Under the pieces are notes generated by a model, which had not been told where the DNA came from, ran no database searches, and saw only the letters and a program-made list of their open reading frames with translations. This document shows positions 49,206 to 58,653 of a stretch of 64,000 nucleotides of DNA, in pieces. Position numbers and translations under genes: made by a program. Source of the DNA: JBFELU01 sp041551965. Lineage in GTDB: Bacteria; Actinomycetota; Acidimicrobiia; Spongiisociales; UBA11373. Numbering within the stretch: the first letter of the stretch is position 1; each line of letters opens with the position of its first letter. Location of the stretch: contig JBFELU010000004.1 in assembly GCA_041551965.1 (NCBI GenBank), positions 7,080 through 71,079 on the forward strand. Reading direction: 5' to 3'.

Positions 49206-52200
49206 TCAGCGGCGGACCAGCCCCTTGTAGGAGGGGGTGAACCCGGCGGCCGTGAGCCTGGTGCCCAGGGCGGTCGATGCTGCATCCCGCCCGTCCACCG
49301 TGGCGATGGTCAAGCGGGGTCGACGCCGGGCGGCATGGTCGGCGAGGGCCGCGGCGATCCGGTCGAGCGTCCCGTCGTCCTCGGTGAACGTCAGGATCGT
49401 GCGGCCGCCCCGTTCGAGGAAGGCGGCCATGTGGCCGTCGATCAGGATGGCGTGCGCTCCCGCAGAACGGGAGGAGCGGCCCGCGTCGGTCTCGGGCCAC
49501 GGGATCGCCGCGCCGTAGGGATTGGCCGGATCGGCGGCCGCCACCACCAGGGTGCCGCCGGTCTCGGATTCGGCCCGGAGGCGGTCGAGGGCTCCGGGAA
49601 GGGCGAATTGGGATCCACCCAGGCCGTCGACGAAATAGCCACGGCGGACCCGGCCGGCCTCTTCCATGGCGGCCAGGATCGGGGAGAGCCCGGCGAACCC
49701 GCCGGGGACGGCCTCGGCTCGAACAGCGCCCCCCGTGATGATGCCGTGGCGCTCGAGAAGCTGATCGGCGCGGGCCATCGCCTTCTCCGTGTCGAGGCTG
49801 CTCCGAGCCGACAGATCGGCAACGAGGTACCAGCGACCCGAACCGGAGGGTGGGGCGGAGGCCGATGGGAGCCGGGGCCCGCGCCGGCCCACCCTCCTCG
49901 CTCGACCCCACAGGCGGGCCCGCAGCGGGGCAAGGGTGTCGTTGGTGACCAATCCGGCCCACACGAGGTCCCAGATCGCATCCAGGACCGTGTCGGGATC
50001 GCCGCCCCCGGCGGCGTCATAGAGATCACGAAAGAACGAGGCCCCTCGTTCGGCGAGGTGATTGCGGATCACCTCGTGGGGCTCGCCGGCGGGAATCTCG
50101 AGGTCGAGCGGCCAGGCGAGCAGGGGGACCTGATCGCGGAGATACAGGCCCACTCTGCCGTCCCGGGCCCCCAGCGGGCCGCGTCCGATCCAGACCACCT
50201 CGCCCGACGCCGTCAGCGCATCCAGCATGTCGGCGGAGTAGTCGAGACGGGCGGGGAGCACATCGGCCTCGAGGATCGATGCGGGCAGAGCCACGCCCTG
50301 GAGCCGACGGATCACCTCGACGAGGCGCGTTGCGCCGCGGCCGGGAGAAGCGAGCCCGTGCCATCGGGTCAGGAATAGCGAGAAGGCGGCGGGATCGGCC
50401 GCCTCGACCTCGGAGCGGGCGGCCGCCAGAGAGCGGCGGCGGAGCCGGCGGAGCACGTCGACGTCCACCCACTCCCGATCGGCACCGACGGGCCGAAAGG
50501 CGCCGCGGGTCACCCGGCCTCGCCGCTCCAGGCGCTCGAGGGTGTCGGTGATCACCGCCGGGGGAAGGCCGAGCGACTCTGCCGCCTCGGCAGGGGTGAA
50601 CGGGGCGTGGGTGCGGGCGTAGCGGGAGACGACATCACCGAGGGGGTCGTCGACGGGCTCCAGATAGGCCGCCGGCACCCCGGGGGGAGGCTGAATGCCG
50701 AGCGCGTCGCGTAGCCGACCGGCATCTTCGGCGGCCGCCCAGTGCCTTGCGCCACCCACCCTGACGGCGATCACTCGATGCTCCCGCTCCAGGTCGGCAA
50801 GGGCCTCGGCCACCCGCTCCGGTTCCCGGGCGCGAGCCTCGATCTCAGGGGCGGTGAGCGGTCCCAGGTGGCGGAGGAGGTCTCCGATGCCGTCGGAACC
50901 CGAGACCCTGCGATCCTCGGCGAGGCGTTGCAGTTCCAACTCGAGGGTCTCGGCTTCGACGGGGGAGAGGAGGTCGCGGAGTTCGGGTTCGCCCAAGAGG
51001 TCTCGGAGGAGGCCGTGGTCGAGCGTGAGGGCGAGGGCCCTCCGTTCGGCGGGTGGGGCGTCGTACTCGTAGAGGAAGGAGGCGATGAAGTCGAACATGA
51101 GCGACGAAGCAAAGGGGCTCGGTCCGGCGGTCTCGACCTGAGCCACCCGGATCTTGCGGCTGCGGATCTCGGCGAGCACCTCCCGGAGCGCCGGGACGTC
51201 GAAGTGATCCTGGAGGATCTCCCGGTAGGTCTCGAGGACGATCGGGAACGAGGGATAGCGACCGGCGACGTCGAGCAGCCCGGTGGCTTTGCGGCGCTGC
51301 AACCAGAGCGGAGTGCGGCGTCCCGGTCTGCGCCGGGGGAGGAGCAGCGCCCGGGCGGCGGCTTCCCGGAATCGGGCAGCAAAGAGAGCGCTCTCACCGG
51401 CTTCGGCGATGACCAGCCGTTCCACCTCCTCGGGGTCGAGGATCAGCTCGGACGAGTCGGGGATCTCCTCGGCGTCGGGGAACCGGAGGATGATTCCGTC
51501 GTCGGACCACACCGCATCCGTCTCACCCCCATGGCGCTCTCGGAGACGGCGAGCGGCCGCCATTGCCCACGGTGCGTGGATCCTGGCCCCGAAGGGAGAC
51601 AAGACCACCACCCGCCAGTCACCGATCTCGTCGCGAAACTGCTGCACGACGATGGTTCGATCGCTCGGGAGCACGCCGGTCGCTTCCCGCTCCTCGGTCA
51701 GGAATTGGATCAGGTTGGCGGCCGCCCGGGCGTCGAGCCGGTAGTCCTCGATGAGCTTGGCCCGTGCGGTCTGCGGATCCAGGGCGCCGAAGGTTCGGAC
51801 GAACTGGCCCACCGCCCTTCCGGTCTCCAGGGGCCGTCCCGGCCGATCACCGTGCCAGAACGGGAGGCGGGCCACCGGCTCCCCGGGCGCGGGGATCACG
51901 GCCACCCGATCGGCGGTGATCTCGGTGATCCGCCACGTGGTCGACCCGAGCACGAACGTGTCACCCACCCGGCTCTCGTAGACCATCTCCTCGTCGAGTT
52001 CGCCGACTCTGCCGCCTTCGGGAAGCACGACCCGGTAGAGGCCTCGGTCGGGGATGGTCCCGGGGTTGGTGACCGCCAGCATGCGGGCGTTGTCGCGCGC
52101 CCGCAGCATGCCGGCGACCCGGTCCCACACGATGCGGGGGCGCAACTCGGCGAAGTCGTCTGAGGGGTACCGCCCGGAGAGCATGTCGAGGGTCGCCTCG

Positions 52201-53582
52201 AACGGCTCGCGCCCGAGGTCTGCAAAGGGCGCGGCGCGACGGAACATGTCGTAGAGATCGTCGACCTTCCAGTCTTCGACGGCGACCGCCGCCACGACCT
52301 GCTGTGCCAGCACGTCGAGCGGGTTGGAGGGGATGCGGGTTTCCTCGATGAGGCCGGTGCGCATCCGATCGACGACGACCGTCGCCTCGAGGAGGTCCCC
52401 CCGGTGTTTGGGGAAGACCTTGGCCCGGCTGGGCACGCCCACCTGGTGACCGGCCCTGCCGACTCGTTGGAGGCCGCGGGCCACGCTGGTCGGGGACTCG
52501 ACCAGGAGCACCAAGTCGACGGCATCCATGTCCACGCCCAATTCGAGTGACGAGGTCGCCACGACGCAGGGCAGGTCGCCCCGTTTGAGCGCGTCCTCGA
52601 TAGCCACCCTCTGCTCCCGCGCCACCGAGCCGTGGTGAGCCTTGGCGATCTCCTCCCCGGCCAGCGTGTTGAGTTCGGCCGCCATCCTCTCGACCAGGCT
52701 TCGCGAGTTCGCAAAGACGATCGTGGACCGATGCGACCGGATGAGGTCGAGCAACCGGGGGTACACCGCTGGCCAGATCGACCGCCGGGGAGGCTCCTCG
52801 GGATCACCGTCGAGGTCGGGGCGGGTCATGTCGTCGACGGGCACGACCACCTCGATCTCCAGGCGGCGGTCCCGCGGGGCGTCGACGATCGCCACCGGGC
52901 GCGGCTCCCAGCCCGCGTCGGTGGGTGTGCCGCCCCCCAGGAACTCGCCTATGGCCTCGAGGGGGCGCTGGGTCGCCGACAATCCGATGCGCTGTGGGGG
53001 AGCTTCGGTGATCTGCTCCAGCCGCTCGAGGCTCAAGGCCAAATGGGAGCCGCGTTTCGATGCCGCGATGGAGTGGATCTCGTCGACGATCACCCAGCGG
53101 ACCGGAGCGAGGATCTCGCGCACCGACGAGGTGAGCATCAGGTAGAGGCTCTCCGGGGTCGTGATCAGGATGTCGGGGGGGTGACGCAGCATGCGACGCC
53201 GATCCTCGGACGGCGTGTCCCCGGTGCGCATGGCCGTGGTGATGTCGGCGGCCTCGAGACCCGCCGACCGCGCCGCGTTGGTGATTCCGGCCAGAGGCGC
53301 TCGCAGGTTGCGGTCGATGTCGTAGGCGAGTGCCTTCAGGGGGGAAACGTAGAGAAGGCGGCATCGGCGCCGCTCCGCCGGGACGGGCTCGGCCATGAGC
53401 CGGTCGATGCCCCACAGGAAGGCTGCCAGGGTCTTGCCCGAGCCGGTGGGGGCGTGGATGAGAGTGTGGTGCCCCTCTGCGATCTTCGGCCACCCGTGGT
53501 CCTGTGCCGGCGTGGGGCCGGCAAAGCTGGCGGCGAACCATTGCCGGGTGGCGGGGCCGAAGAGATCGAGCGAGGTGGCCAT
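49206..53582 (-). CDS. lhr: Lhr-type ATP-dependent DNA helicase
   Basis: A 1458-residue superfamily 2 helicase, the Large Helicase-Related type with the C-terminal extension. Motifs: Q motif FAGPTPAQDHGWPKI, Walker A IHAPTGSGKTLAA, TTPESLYLML, DEIH (VIVDEIHSIA), LSATQRP, VFANSRSLVERMA, ATSSLELGVDMD and QRVGRAGHQVG. The C-terminal 600 residues include winged-helix-like segments (FTPAEAAESLGLPPAV). Lhr acts in DNA repair, unwinding RNA:DNA and DNA hybrids 3' to 5'. ATG at 53582 is chosen because TACCCT lies 7 nt upstream; the frame can begin at 53669. Confidence 0.94.
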   Translation of the reverse strand: MATSLDLFGPATRQWFAASFAGPTPAQDHGWPKIAEGHHTLIHAPTGSGKTLAAFLWGIDRLMAEPVPAERRRCRLLYVSPLKALAYDIDRNLRAPLAGITNAARSAGLEAADITTAMRTGDTPSEDRRRMLRHPPDILITTPESLYLMLTSSVREILAPVRWVIVDEIHSIAASKRGSHLALSLERLEQITEAPPQRIGLSATQRPLEAIGEFLGGGTPTDAGWEPRPVAIVDAPRDRRLEIEVVVPVDDMTRPDLDGDPEEPPRRSIWPAVYPRLLDLIRSHRSTIVFANSRSLVERMAAELNTLAGEEIAKAHHGSVAREQRVAIEDALKRGDLPCVVATSSLELGVDMDAVDLVLLVESPTSVARGLQRVGRAGHQVGVPSRAKVFPKHRGDLLEATVVVDRMRTGLIEETRIPSNPLDVLAQQVVAAVAVEDWKVDDLYDMFRRAAPFADLGREPFEATLDMLSGRYPSDDFAELRPRIVWDRVAGMLRARDNARMLAVTNPGTIPDRGLYRVVLPEGGRVGELDEEMVYESRVGDTFVLGSTTWRITEITADRVAVIPAPGEPVARLPFWHGDRPGRPLETGRAVGQFVRTFGALDPQTARAKLIEDYRLDARAAANLIQFLTEEREATGVLPSDRTIVVQQFRDEIGDWRVVVLSPFGARIHAPWAMAAARRLRERHGGETDAVWSDDGIILRFPDAEEIPDSSELILDPEEVERLVIAEAGESALFAARFREAAARALLLPRRRPGRRTPLWLQRRKATGLLDVAGRYPSFPIVLETYREILQDHFDVPALREVLAEIRSRKIRVAQVETAGPSPFASSLMFDFIASFLYEYDAPPAERRALALTLDHGLLRDLLGEPELRDLLSPVEAETLELELQRLAEDRRVSGSDGIGDLLRHLGPLTAPEIEARAREPERVAEALADLEREHRVIAVRVGGARHWAAAEDAGRLRDALGIQPPPGVPAAYLEPVDDPLGDVVSRYARTHAPFTPAEAAESLGLPPAVITDTLERLERRGRVTRGAFRPVGADREWVDVDVLRRLRRRSLAAARSEVEAADPAAFSLFLTRWHGLASPGRGATRLVEVIRRLQGVALPASILEADVLPARLDYSADMLDALTASGEVVWIGRGPLGARDGRVGLYLRDQVPLLAWPLDLEIPAGEPHEVIRNHLAERGASFFRDLYDAAGGGDPDTVLDAIWDLVWAGLVTNDTLAPLRARLWGRARRVGRRGPRLPSASAPPSGSGRWYLVADLSARSSLDTEKAMARADQLLERHGIITGGAVRAEAVPGGFAGLSPILAAMEEAGRVRRGYFVDGLGGSQFALPGALDRLRAESETGGTLVVAAADPANPYGAAIPWPETDAGRSSRSAGAHAILIDGHMAAFLERGGRTILTFTEDDGTLDRIAAALADHAARRRPRLTIATVDGRDAASTALGTRLTAAGFTPSYKGLVRR

Positions 53583-53589
53583 GGTCGGG

Positions 53590-53595
53590 AGGGTA
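53590..53595 (-). promoter_or_regulatory. -10 box TACCCT of lhr (leaderless type)
   Basis: TACCCT with the 7-nt spacer CCCGACC before the ATG at 53582. Confidence 0.5.
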
Positions 53596-53689
53596 CCGGC
53601 GGCGACCGACATCGAACCGGCCGGCAACCAGAGGCCCGCTCGTCGGAGACGAGTTCTGTCACCTTCCAACGGAGCGAGCTGGCTCTCCC

Positions 53690-54655
53690 TCAGGTGCCGA
53701 GGCGGCCCTGTGCCATTCCCGTGAGGAGTTCGAGAACCGCCCGATTCGCCAGCAGCGCCGTGATGTCGCCCGGCCCGTCGTAGAGGGGAGCGACCTCGAC
53801 GACGTCGGCGCCGACGACCGGCAGCTCACGACCGATGCGCCGCAACGTTGCCAGCAACTCGTCGGCGTGCAGCCCGCCCGGCTCCGGTGTGCCGGTACCG
53901 GGAGCGGCGGCGGGGTCGACGACATCGATGTCGACCGACGCGAACACCGAGTCGGCGCCGTCGGCCGCCGCAGCGATTGCATCGTCGACGACCCGATCGA
54001 GCCCGCGCGCGCGGATCTCGGTCATGGTGTGCCAGCGCATCCCCTGATCCTTCATCCAGGCCACCACTTCGGGCGGGGGCCAGAATCCGCGGAGCCCGAT
54101 CTGTACGAAGCGATGCCCGGGCACGGCCCCCGACTCGATCAGGCGACGCATCGGGGTGCCGTGTCCGTGGAGCATCCCGTAGTGGGTCTCGGCGGTGTCG
54201 GCATGGGCGTCGAAGTGGATCAATGCCACCCGTCCCGGCCCGTGGACCCGGGTCACCCCGGTGGCGTTCGCAAACGTCACCGTGTGGTCTCCGCCCAAGA
54301 CGATCGGTACCGCTCCCGACCCGGCGATGCGGCCCACCACATCGGCGATCAGGTCGAGGCTGTGGTCGACGTAGCCGGGCACGACGTCGATGTCCCCGAC
54401 GTCGACCACGCCGAGCGCCGCGAGCGGGTCGACGCTGCTCTCGAGATCGGGTCGGCTTCCCGTCGGACCGAGTGGGTCGTTCTCCCGGATCGCCTTTGGC
54501 CCGAAGCGGGCCCCGGGCCGGTACGTGGTGCCCCAATCGAACGGGGCGCCCACGATGACGGCCCCGGCGTCCCCGATCTCAGCGAGTTCGGCACGGGGAA
54601 CGCCGGCAAAGGTGCCGCGGGCCCCGAAGGAGTGAGTGCCGAAGCCGGTGGTCAT
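53690..54655 (-). CDS. Agmatinase/arginase (ureohydrolase) family protein
   Basis: A 321-residue Mn-dependent ureohydrolase. Metal-binding motifs are all present: VLGGDHTVTF, HFDAHADT and SVDIDVVDPAAAPGTGTPEP. The N-terminal GAPFDWGTTYRPGARFGP is typical of the agmatinase branch. It hydrolyses a guanidino compound (agmatine, guanidinobutyrate or similar) to urea and an amine; which one is not evident. No arginine decarboxylase is nearby. ATG at 54655 gives the standard beginning; a box TATCCT is 8 nt upstream. Confidence 0.9.
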   Translation of the reverse strand: MTTGFGTHSFGARGTFAGVPRAELAEIGDAGAVIVGAPFDWGTTYRPGARFGPKAIRENDPLGPTGSRPDLESSVDPLAALGVVDVGDIDVVPGYVDHSLDLIADVVGRIAGSGAVPIVLGGDHTVTFANATGVTRVHGPGRVALIHFDAHADTAETHYGMLHGHGTPMRRLIESGAVPGHRFVQIGLRGFWPPPEVVAWMKDQGMRWHTMTEIRARGLDRVVDDAIAAAADGADSVFASVDIDVVDPAAAPGTGTPEPGGLHADELLATLRRIGRELPVVGADVVEVAPLYDGPGDITALLANRAVLELLTGMAQGRLGT

Positions 54656-54663
54656 GGGTCGCC

Positions 54664-54669
54664 AGGATA
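54664..54669 (-). promoter_or_regulatory. Possible -10 box TATCCT of the agmatinase-family gene
   Basis: TATCCT with an 8-nt spacer to the ATG at 54655, one longer than the usual spacing here. Confidence 0.35.
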
Positions 54670-54701
54670 CGGCAGGGTCGATTCGCTGCCACACTGGGGC
54701 C

Positions 54702-55322
54702 GTGGACATCGCGGTCAACCTCGTCGAGAGCTACCTGCGGCTCGCCGGCTATCTGACCCTGAGCGAATTCGAGGTGCAGCGACGGACCGAGACCGGTTTC
54801 GAGACGGTCACCGACATCGACATCATGGCCATGAGGCTTCCCGGGGCGGTGTTTGCGGGTGATCCGCACGGAGGGGAGGACTGTCGGCTCCTCCTCATCG
54901 ACGACCCGGTCCTCGAACTCACCGACGACCTGGTCGATGTGATCATCGGGGAGGTGAAGCAGGGCGAGGCCGAATTCAACCCGGGCATTCGCCGCCACGA
55001 GGTCCTTCACTCGATGCTCCGGCGCATCGAGTGGCTCTACGAAGAGCCGCTGGCGGAGGTGGTGGGAGCCCTCCAAGAGGAAGCCGTGTGTCACACCGCC
55101 GCCCGGGGCGGAGGGGTGGTCCGGACTCGGCTCGTGGCCTTCGGAAGGGCGCCGACCTGCAATCTCCACACGATCTCCCACACCCACATCGTGCGCACCG
55201 TGCTCGGGTTCTTCGGGGGGCTCGACGATGCCTTTCGCCCGGTGCAGTTCCGGGATCCGGCTCCGGCGATGCTGTCGCTCCTCCTCAAGGCCGGCTTCGA
55301 GGTCACCAAGGAGTCCGGCTAG
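54702..55322 (+). CDS. Hypothetical protein, possible PD-(D/E)XK nuclease fold
   Basis: A 206-residue protein starting VDIAVNLVESYLRLAGYLTL. Residues near 35 (ETVTDIDIMAMRLPG) and near 80 (VDVIIGEVKQGEAEFNP) form an Asp followed by an E-x-K at a distance and in a strand context like the PD-(D/E)XK nuclease core. The C-terminal half is helical with three Cys and several His residues. No family is recognised with certainty. It starts with GTG, and CACACT 6 nt upstream resembles the leaderless -10 box. It overlaps the convergent membrane gene by 4 nt. Confidence 0.65.
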   Translation: MDIAVNLVESYLRLAGYLTLSEFEVQRRTETGFETVTDIDIMAMRLPGAVFAGDPHGGEDCRLLLIDDPVLELTDDLVDVIIGEVKQGEAEFNPGIRRHEVLHSMLRRIEWLYEEPLAEVVGALQEEAVCHTAARGGGVVRTRLVAFGRAPTCNLHTISHTHIVRTVLGFFGGLDDAFRPVQFRDPAPAMLSLLLKAGFEVTKESG

Positions 55323-55978
55323 CTCATCGAGCCGGGCGAGTCCACGCCGGCTGGCGTGTCCGGGCGGAGCCGATCGAGGGCTGCAAGCAGGAACAACAAG
55401 GCGCCCACCATCTCCAGGGTCTCCTCGGCGACCATCATCGGGTCGTACAGCGAGGCCCGGATCGGCTCCCCTCCCCAGTTCTGGACGAGCTCGAGGGCCA
55501 GGGCGAGCGCCCAGGCGGCCCCGCCGCCGATGATGCCGAGGGCTTGCCTGCGGGGCGTCGTGCGCACGATCCTGACCCACGCCAGCCATGCCACCGCCAG
55601 CACCGGGAGGTAGAGGAGTTGCCAGTCGACGCCGCTCCAGCGTTCCAGGCGCTCATGGATGCCGTTGCCCTCATCGAGGGCCAGCCAGGCCAGCACCGCC
55701 GCCCACACCCACGCCCAGCGACTCCACCCTGAGGCCGCCGCCAGCACCCATACGCCGGCAGCGATCCAGAGAAGCGCTGCCGCCGCCCAGGTGGCGACCG
55801 ATGCCTCTGAGTCGAGGTTGGCCGCCGACCAGGTCGGAGCAACGGTCCGCTGCACGATGCCGAGGATGACCAGGGCAGTGATGACCATGCCCGCCACCAC
55901 GGCCACCGCCCGCGACGGCACCGAGGTCACTCCGGCGACCACCGGGCGAAGCCTCCGCGGGGGGCCGTCAGCGGGCAC
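55319..55978 (-). CDS. Hypothetical membrane protein
   Basis: A 219-residue protein with about six TM helices (for example VVAGMVITALVILGIV, WAWVWAAVLAWLAL and ALGIIGGGAAWALALALELV). A polar loop LDEGNGIHERLERWSGVDWQ lies between helices 3 and 4, and LYDPMMVAEETLEMVGALLF near the end. The acidic and His residues in these segments recall small hydrolase-like membrane families, but I make no call. The start shown is a GTG that overlaps BtpA by 11 nt; GTG at 55930 is an alternative. Confidence 0.62.
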   Translation of the reverse strand: MPADGPPRRLRPVVAGVTSVPSRAVAVVAGMVITALVILGIVQRTVAPTWSAANLDSEASVATWAAAALLWIAAGVWVLAAASGWSRWAWVWAAVLAWLALDEGNGIHERLERWSGVDWQLLYLPVLAVAWLAWVRIVRTTPRRQALGIIGGGAAWALALALELVQNWGGEPIRASLYDPMMVAEETLEMVGALLFLLAALDRLRPDTPAGVDSPGSMS

Positions 55979-56741
55979 GAGCGGAACGGACCAGGGCGGC
56001 GGCCCGCTCCGGATCGACCGGGGCCTCGGTGATCCCGTCGTGCTTGATGGCGGTGCCGACGATCAGCCCGTCGGCCTCTCGGAGGAGATCGGCCGCCGAG
56101 TCGAGGGTGACGCCGGAACCGACCAGCAGCGGCGCTCCGGGCGCCGCCGCTCGCACCACGGACAGATCGGCCTCGTTCACCGGAGCGCCCGTGGCCGACC
56201 CGGAGACGATGAGGGCATCGGCTCCGGCCCGCTCCCACGTGTCCCGGGCGGCCTGCTCGAGACTCCACCCCGCCGGAGGGACCGCATGCTTGACCATGAT
56301 GTCGGCGGCGACCTCGAGGTCGGCCTCCAGTGAGGATCGAAGGCGGGCGACCTCGGCCGCCCTGCCGACGATCGGACCCTGGTCGGTGAACATGGTTCCG
56401 GACAGCACGTTGACTCGAACGAAGGCAGCTCCGGCTGCAACGGCGACGGCGACGGCGGCGAGCGCGTCGTTGCGGAGCACGTTGACGCCGACCGGAATCG
56501 TCACGGAATCACGAACCTCGGCCACGATTCGGGTCATCGCCGCCACGGTGGCCTTGGGCACGTCGTCGGCGAAGAAGGGAGCGTCGCCGTAGTTCTCCAC
56601 GAGGACGGCATCGAACCCGGCGTGCGCCAGTGAGCCGGCATCGCGGACCCCTCGTTCGGCGGTCTCCTCGAGTCGGCCGTCGTAACGCGGAGACCCCGGC
56701 AGCGGTCCGAGGTGGACCATCCCGATGAGCGGCCCGATCAT
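55968..56741 (-). CDS. BtpA/SgcQ family TIM-barrel protein
   Basis: A 257-residue protein of the BtpA family (PF03437). It starts IGPLIGMVHLGPLPGSPRYD, then GFDAVLVENYGDAPF near residue 45, and VNVLRNDALAAVAVA near 90, and ends with SGVTLDSAADLLREADG and GTAIKHDG, the phosphate-binding part of the barrel. BtpA is linked to photosystem I stability in cyanobacteria; non-photosynthetic homologues have unknown roles, perhaps in sugar or nucleoside metabolism. The ATG lies inside the stop of the TIGR03084 gene. Confidence 0.9.
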   Translation of the reverse strand: MIGPLIGMVHLGPLPGSPRYDGRLEETAERGVRDAGSLAHAGFDAVLVENYGDAPFFADDVPKATVAAMTRIVAEVRDSVTIPVGVNVLRNDALAAVAVAVAAGAAFVRVNVLSGTMFTDQGPIVGRAAEVARLRSSLEADLEVAADIMVKHAVPPAGWSLEQAARDTWERAGADALIVSGSATGAPVNEADLSVVRAAAPGAPLLVGSGVTLDSAADLLREADGLIVGTAIKHDGITEAPVDPERAAALVRSARAR

Positions 56742-57478
56742 GGAAAGGCGCGCGCCACCCGCAGAGCGGTCTCGGCGGTTTCCCCGATGGCGGTGAGGTT
56801 CTCGACATCGCCGACCGGCGTACGCTGCACCGCCAGTCGGCTCCACTCACCGGCGCTGCCCTTGATCACCTGGTCGGTGTCGGAGGGGCCGAACACCCAA
56901 CTCGCATAGCCGGGCCCCACGAGCTCGAGCCGCACCGGGGTTGCGTAGTCCTCACCGGCCGTTTCGAAGGCGTAGGGGAGCGTCGCCCACCCGAGCCAGG
57001 CGATGTGGCGGATGCGGGGGGTGTCGATCACCTCCCGCTCGAGGGCGGCATGGACGTCGAGACCGTGGGCCCAGGTTTCCATCAGACGGCTCGTGGCGAA
57101 CGTTCGCGCCGACATGTCGGAGACGAACCATGGAATGCGCTCGTCGGCCCGGCGCCGCGACAGCGCGTCCACCACCGCGGCTCGATTGTGGCGCCACCAC
57201 TCGATGATCTCCTGGGGGCGCTTCCCCTGCCCTTCCCGAACGCCCAGCTCGTTCAGTTCATCGACGGTGGAGGCCTTCGTCGCCTTCGCCAGGGCCTTGC
57301 GATCACCGTCCAGCGCGCTCATTGCGTAGCCTTCCGACCACGCAAGGTGGCTGATGGTGTCCTGCACCGTCCACTTGGCACCGGGTACCTTGCGTTTCCA
57401 GTCGCGCTCGGGAGCCCTCTGCAGGAGCTGATCGAGGGCCTGCTGCTCCGCCACGAGGTCGGCGAGGATCTCGCGCAT
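56738..57478 (-). CDS. TIGR03084 family DinB-like metal-binding protein
   Basis: A 246-residue protein with an N-terminal DinB/MDMPI-type four-helix bundle and the TIGR03084 C-terminal part. Metal-ligand His residues lie in TISHLAWSEGYA and METWAHGLDVHAAL. Relatives act as mycothiol-dependent isomerases or transferases; the specific role here is unknown. ATG at 57478 lies 7 nt after TAGCCT. BtpA is coupled to it by ATGA. Confidence 0.88.
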   Translation of the reverse strand: MREILADLVAEQQALDQLLQRAPERDWKRKVPGAKWTVQDTISHLAWSEGYAMSALDGDRKALAKATKASTVDELNELGVREGQGKRPQEIIEWWRHNRAAVVDALSRRRADERIPWFVSDMSARTFATSRLMETWAHGLDVHAALEREVIDTPRIRHIAWLGWATLPYAFETAGEDYATPVRLELVGPGYASWVFGPSDTDQVIKGSAGEWSRLAVQRTPVGDVENLTAIGETAETALRVARAFP

Positions 57479-57485
57479 GGCCTAC

Positions 57486-57491
57486 AGGCTA
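57486..57491 (-). promoter_or_regulatory. -10 box TAGCCT sharing the LOG-gene stop codon
   Basis: TAGCCT whose TAG is the stop codon of the LOG-family gene (57491-57489), followed by a 7-nt spacer and the ATG at 57478. It is the same arrangement as at the serC stop. Confidence 0.5.
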
Positions 57492-58562
57492 ATCGGGCGG
57501 ATCAACCCTCTCGTCGGTGTCGACCAGCGTATTGAGCTCGTCGATCATGGCCCGGAGGCGCCCGAACGATCGGCGATCGAAGTGCAGCCGCAGCCGGGGG
57601 AGTTCTGGATGGTCGCCGTCGGCCCTCTCGACGGCGGTGGCCTCGGTCGCTTCGATCGTCCCGTCGACGAGCAGGTCGGAGTACTCCTCGTTGAGATGGG
57701 CGACGACGCCGGGCTCGGGGGCCTGCATGAAGCGCAAGACCAGGCGATCGTCGACGTAGCGCTGCGAGTGGTAGTTGGCGTAGAAACGGCAGATCTCCTC
57801 GACCGCCTCGGGGACCGACGTGGCATGGCGGATCAGGCCGAGGTCGCTGGCGGCGATCATCCTGTTGGCCAGCAGCCGATCGCCGACGAAATCGAGCCAA
57901 CCCTGCCAGTAGTCGGTGCCGGGCGCCTCGATGAGAACGATGGGGTGCATGTCGCTCTTGCCCGTCTGGATCAGGGTGAGGAGCTCGAAGGACTCGTCGA
58001 GCGTCCCGAACCCGCCGGGGAAGAGGGCGAAGGCGTGTGACTCCTTCATGAAGATGAGCTTCCGCGTGAAGAAGTACTTGAAGTTCACCAGCCGGCTCTC
58101 ATGGATGTACGGGTTGGCGTCGGCCTCGAAGGGCAGCCTGATGTTCACCCCGAAGGAGTTGTCGATCCCGGCTCCGCGATTGCCCGCCTCCATGATCCCG
58201 GGCCCGGCGCCGGTGATCACCATCCAACTGCGCTCGTCGCTCATGATTCGCGCGAACTCGGAGGCCATCTCGTAGTTGGGGTCGCCGGGTGGGGTCCGCG
58301 CCGAACCGAAGATCGTCACCTTGCGCACGTCGCGGTACCGGGAGAAGACCAGGAACGAATACCGCATTTCCTTGAGGGCGGCGTTGACCAGTTTGAGGTC
58401 ACCCCGGTCGGCGTCGTCGCGGAAGAGCTTCAGCGCGCTCACCATCATCTCGGCGATCAAGTCGGCGTCCCCGTGCTCGTGGGGATGATTGGCGACGGCA
58501 TCGGCGGCCAGAGCCCTGATCCGGCCGTCGAGGTCCGCGTCGCCGATCTCGTACGGTGGCAT
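57489..58562 (-). CDS. LOG family (TIGR00730-like) nucleotide hydrolase
   Basis: A 357-residue protein of the LOG/YpsA-like group related to cytokinin riboside 5'-monophosphate phosphoribohydrolase. It has VTIFGSARTPPGDPNYE near residue 108, ITGAGPGIMEAGNRGA near 145 and the signature FALFPGGFGTLDESFE near 200. The protein is longer than a minimal LOG, with an N-terminal helical region of about 90 residues and a C-terminal extension. Several relatives are AMP nucleosidases or nucleotide-binding proteins. The ATG at 58562 lies 7 nt after TACCGT. Confidence 0.88.
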   Translation of the reverse strand: MPPYEIGDADLDGRIRALAADAVANHPHEHGDADLIAEMMVSALKLFRDDADRGDLKLVNAALKEMRYSFLVFSRYRDVRKVTIFGSARTPPGDPNYEMASEFARIMSDERSWMVITGAGPGIMEAGNRGAGIDNSFGVNIRLPFEADANPYIHESRLVNFKYFFTRKLIFMKESHAFALFPGGFGTLDESFELLTLIQTGKSDMHPIVLIEAPGTDYWQGWLDFVGDRLLANRMIAASDLGLIRHATSVPEAVEEICRFYANYHSQRYVDDRLVLRFMQAPEPGVVAHLNEEYSDLLVDGTIEATEATAVERADGDHPELPRLRLHFDRRSFGRLRAMIDELNTLVDTDERVDPPD

Positions 58563-58569
58563 TGCCGAG

Positions 58570-58575
58570 ACGGTA
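58570..58575 (-). promoter_or_regulatory. -10 box TACCGT of the LOG gene (leaderless type)
   Basis: TACCGT with the 7-nt spacer CTCGGCA before ATG at 58562. Confidence 0.5.
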
Positions 58576-58641
58576 GCGCCGACGGGAGGCTGCGCTGCGG
58601 ACTCACCGGCCCACAACCCGACGCGGTGCGGCGTCGGCACT

Positions 58642-58647
58642 TAGGCT
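58642..58647 (+). promoter_or_regulatory. -10 box TAGGCT of the HAD gene (leaderless type)
   Basis: TAGGCT with the 6-nt spacer CGGAAC before ATG at 58654. It is divergent from the LOG promoter, 66 nt away. Confidence 0.5.
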
Positions 58648-58653
58648 CGGAAC

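Noticed and set aside
49191..49212. GCTGAG/CTCAGC hairpin between the ALDH and lhr stops as a bidirectional terminator
   Set aside because: Only 6 bp with a 10-nt loop and lying partly inside the coding ends; too weak to call.
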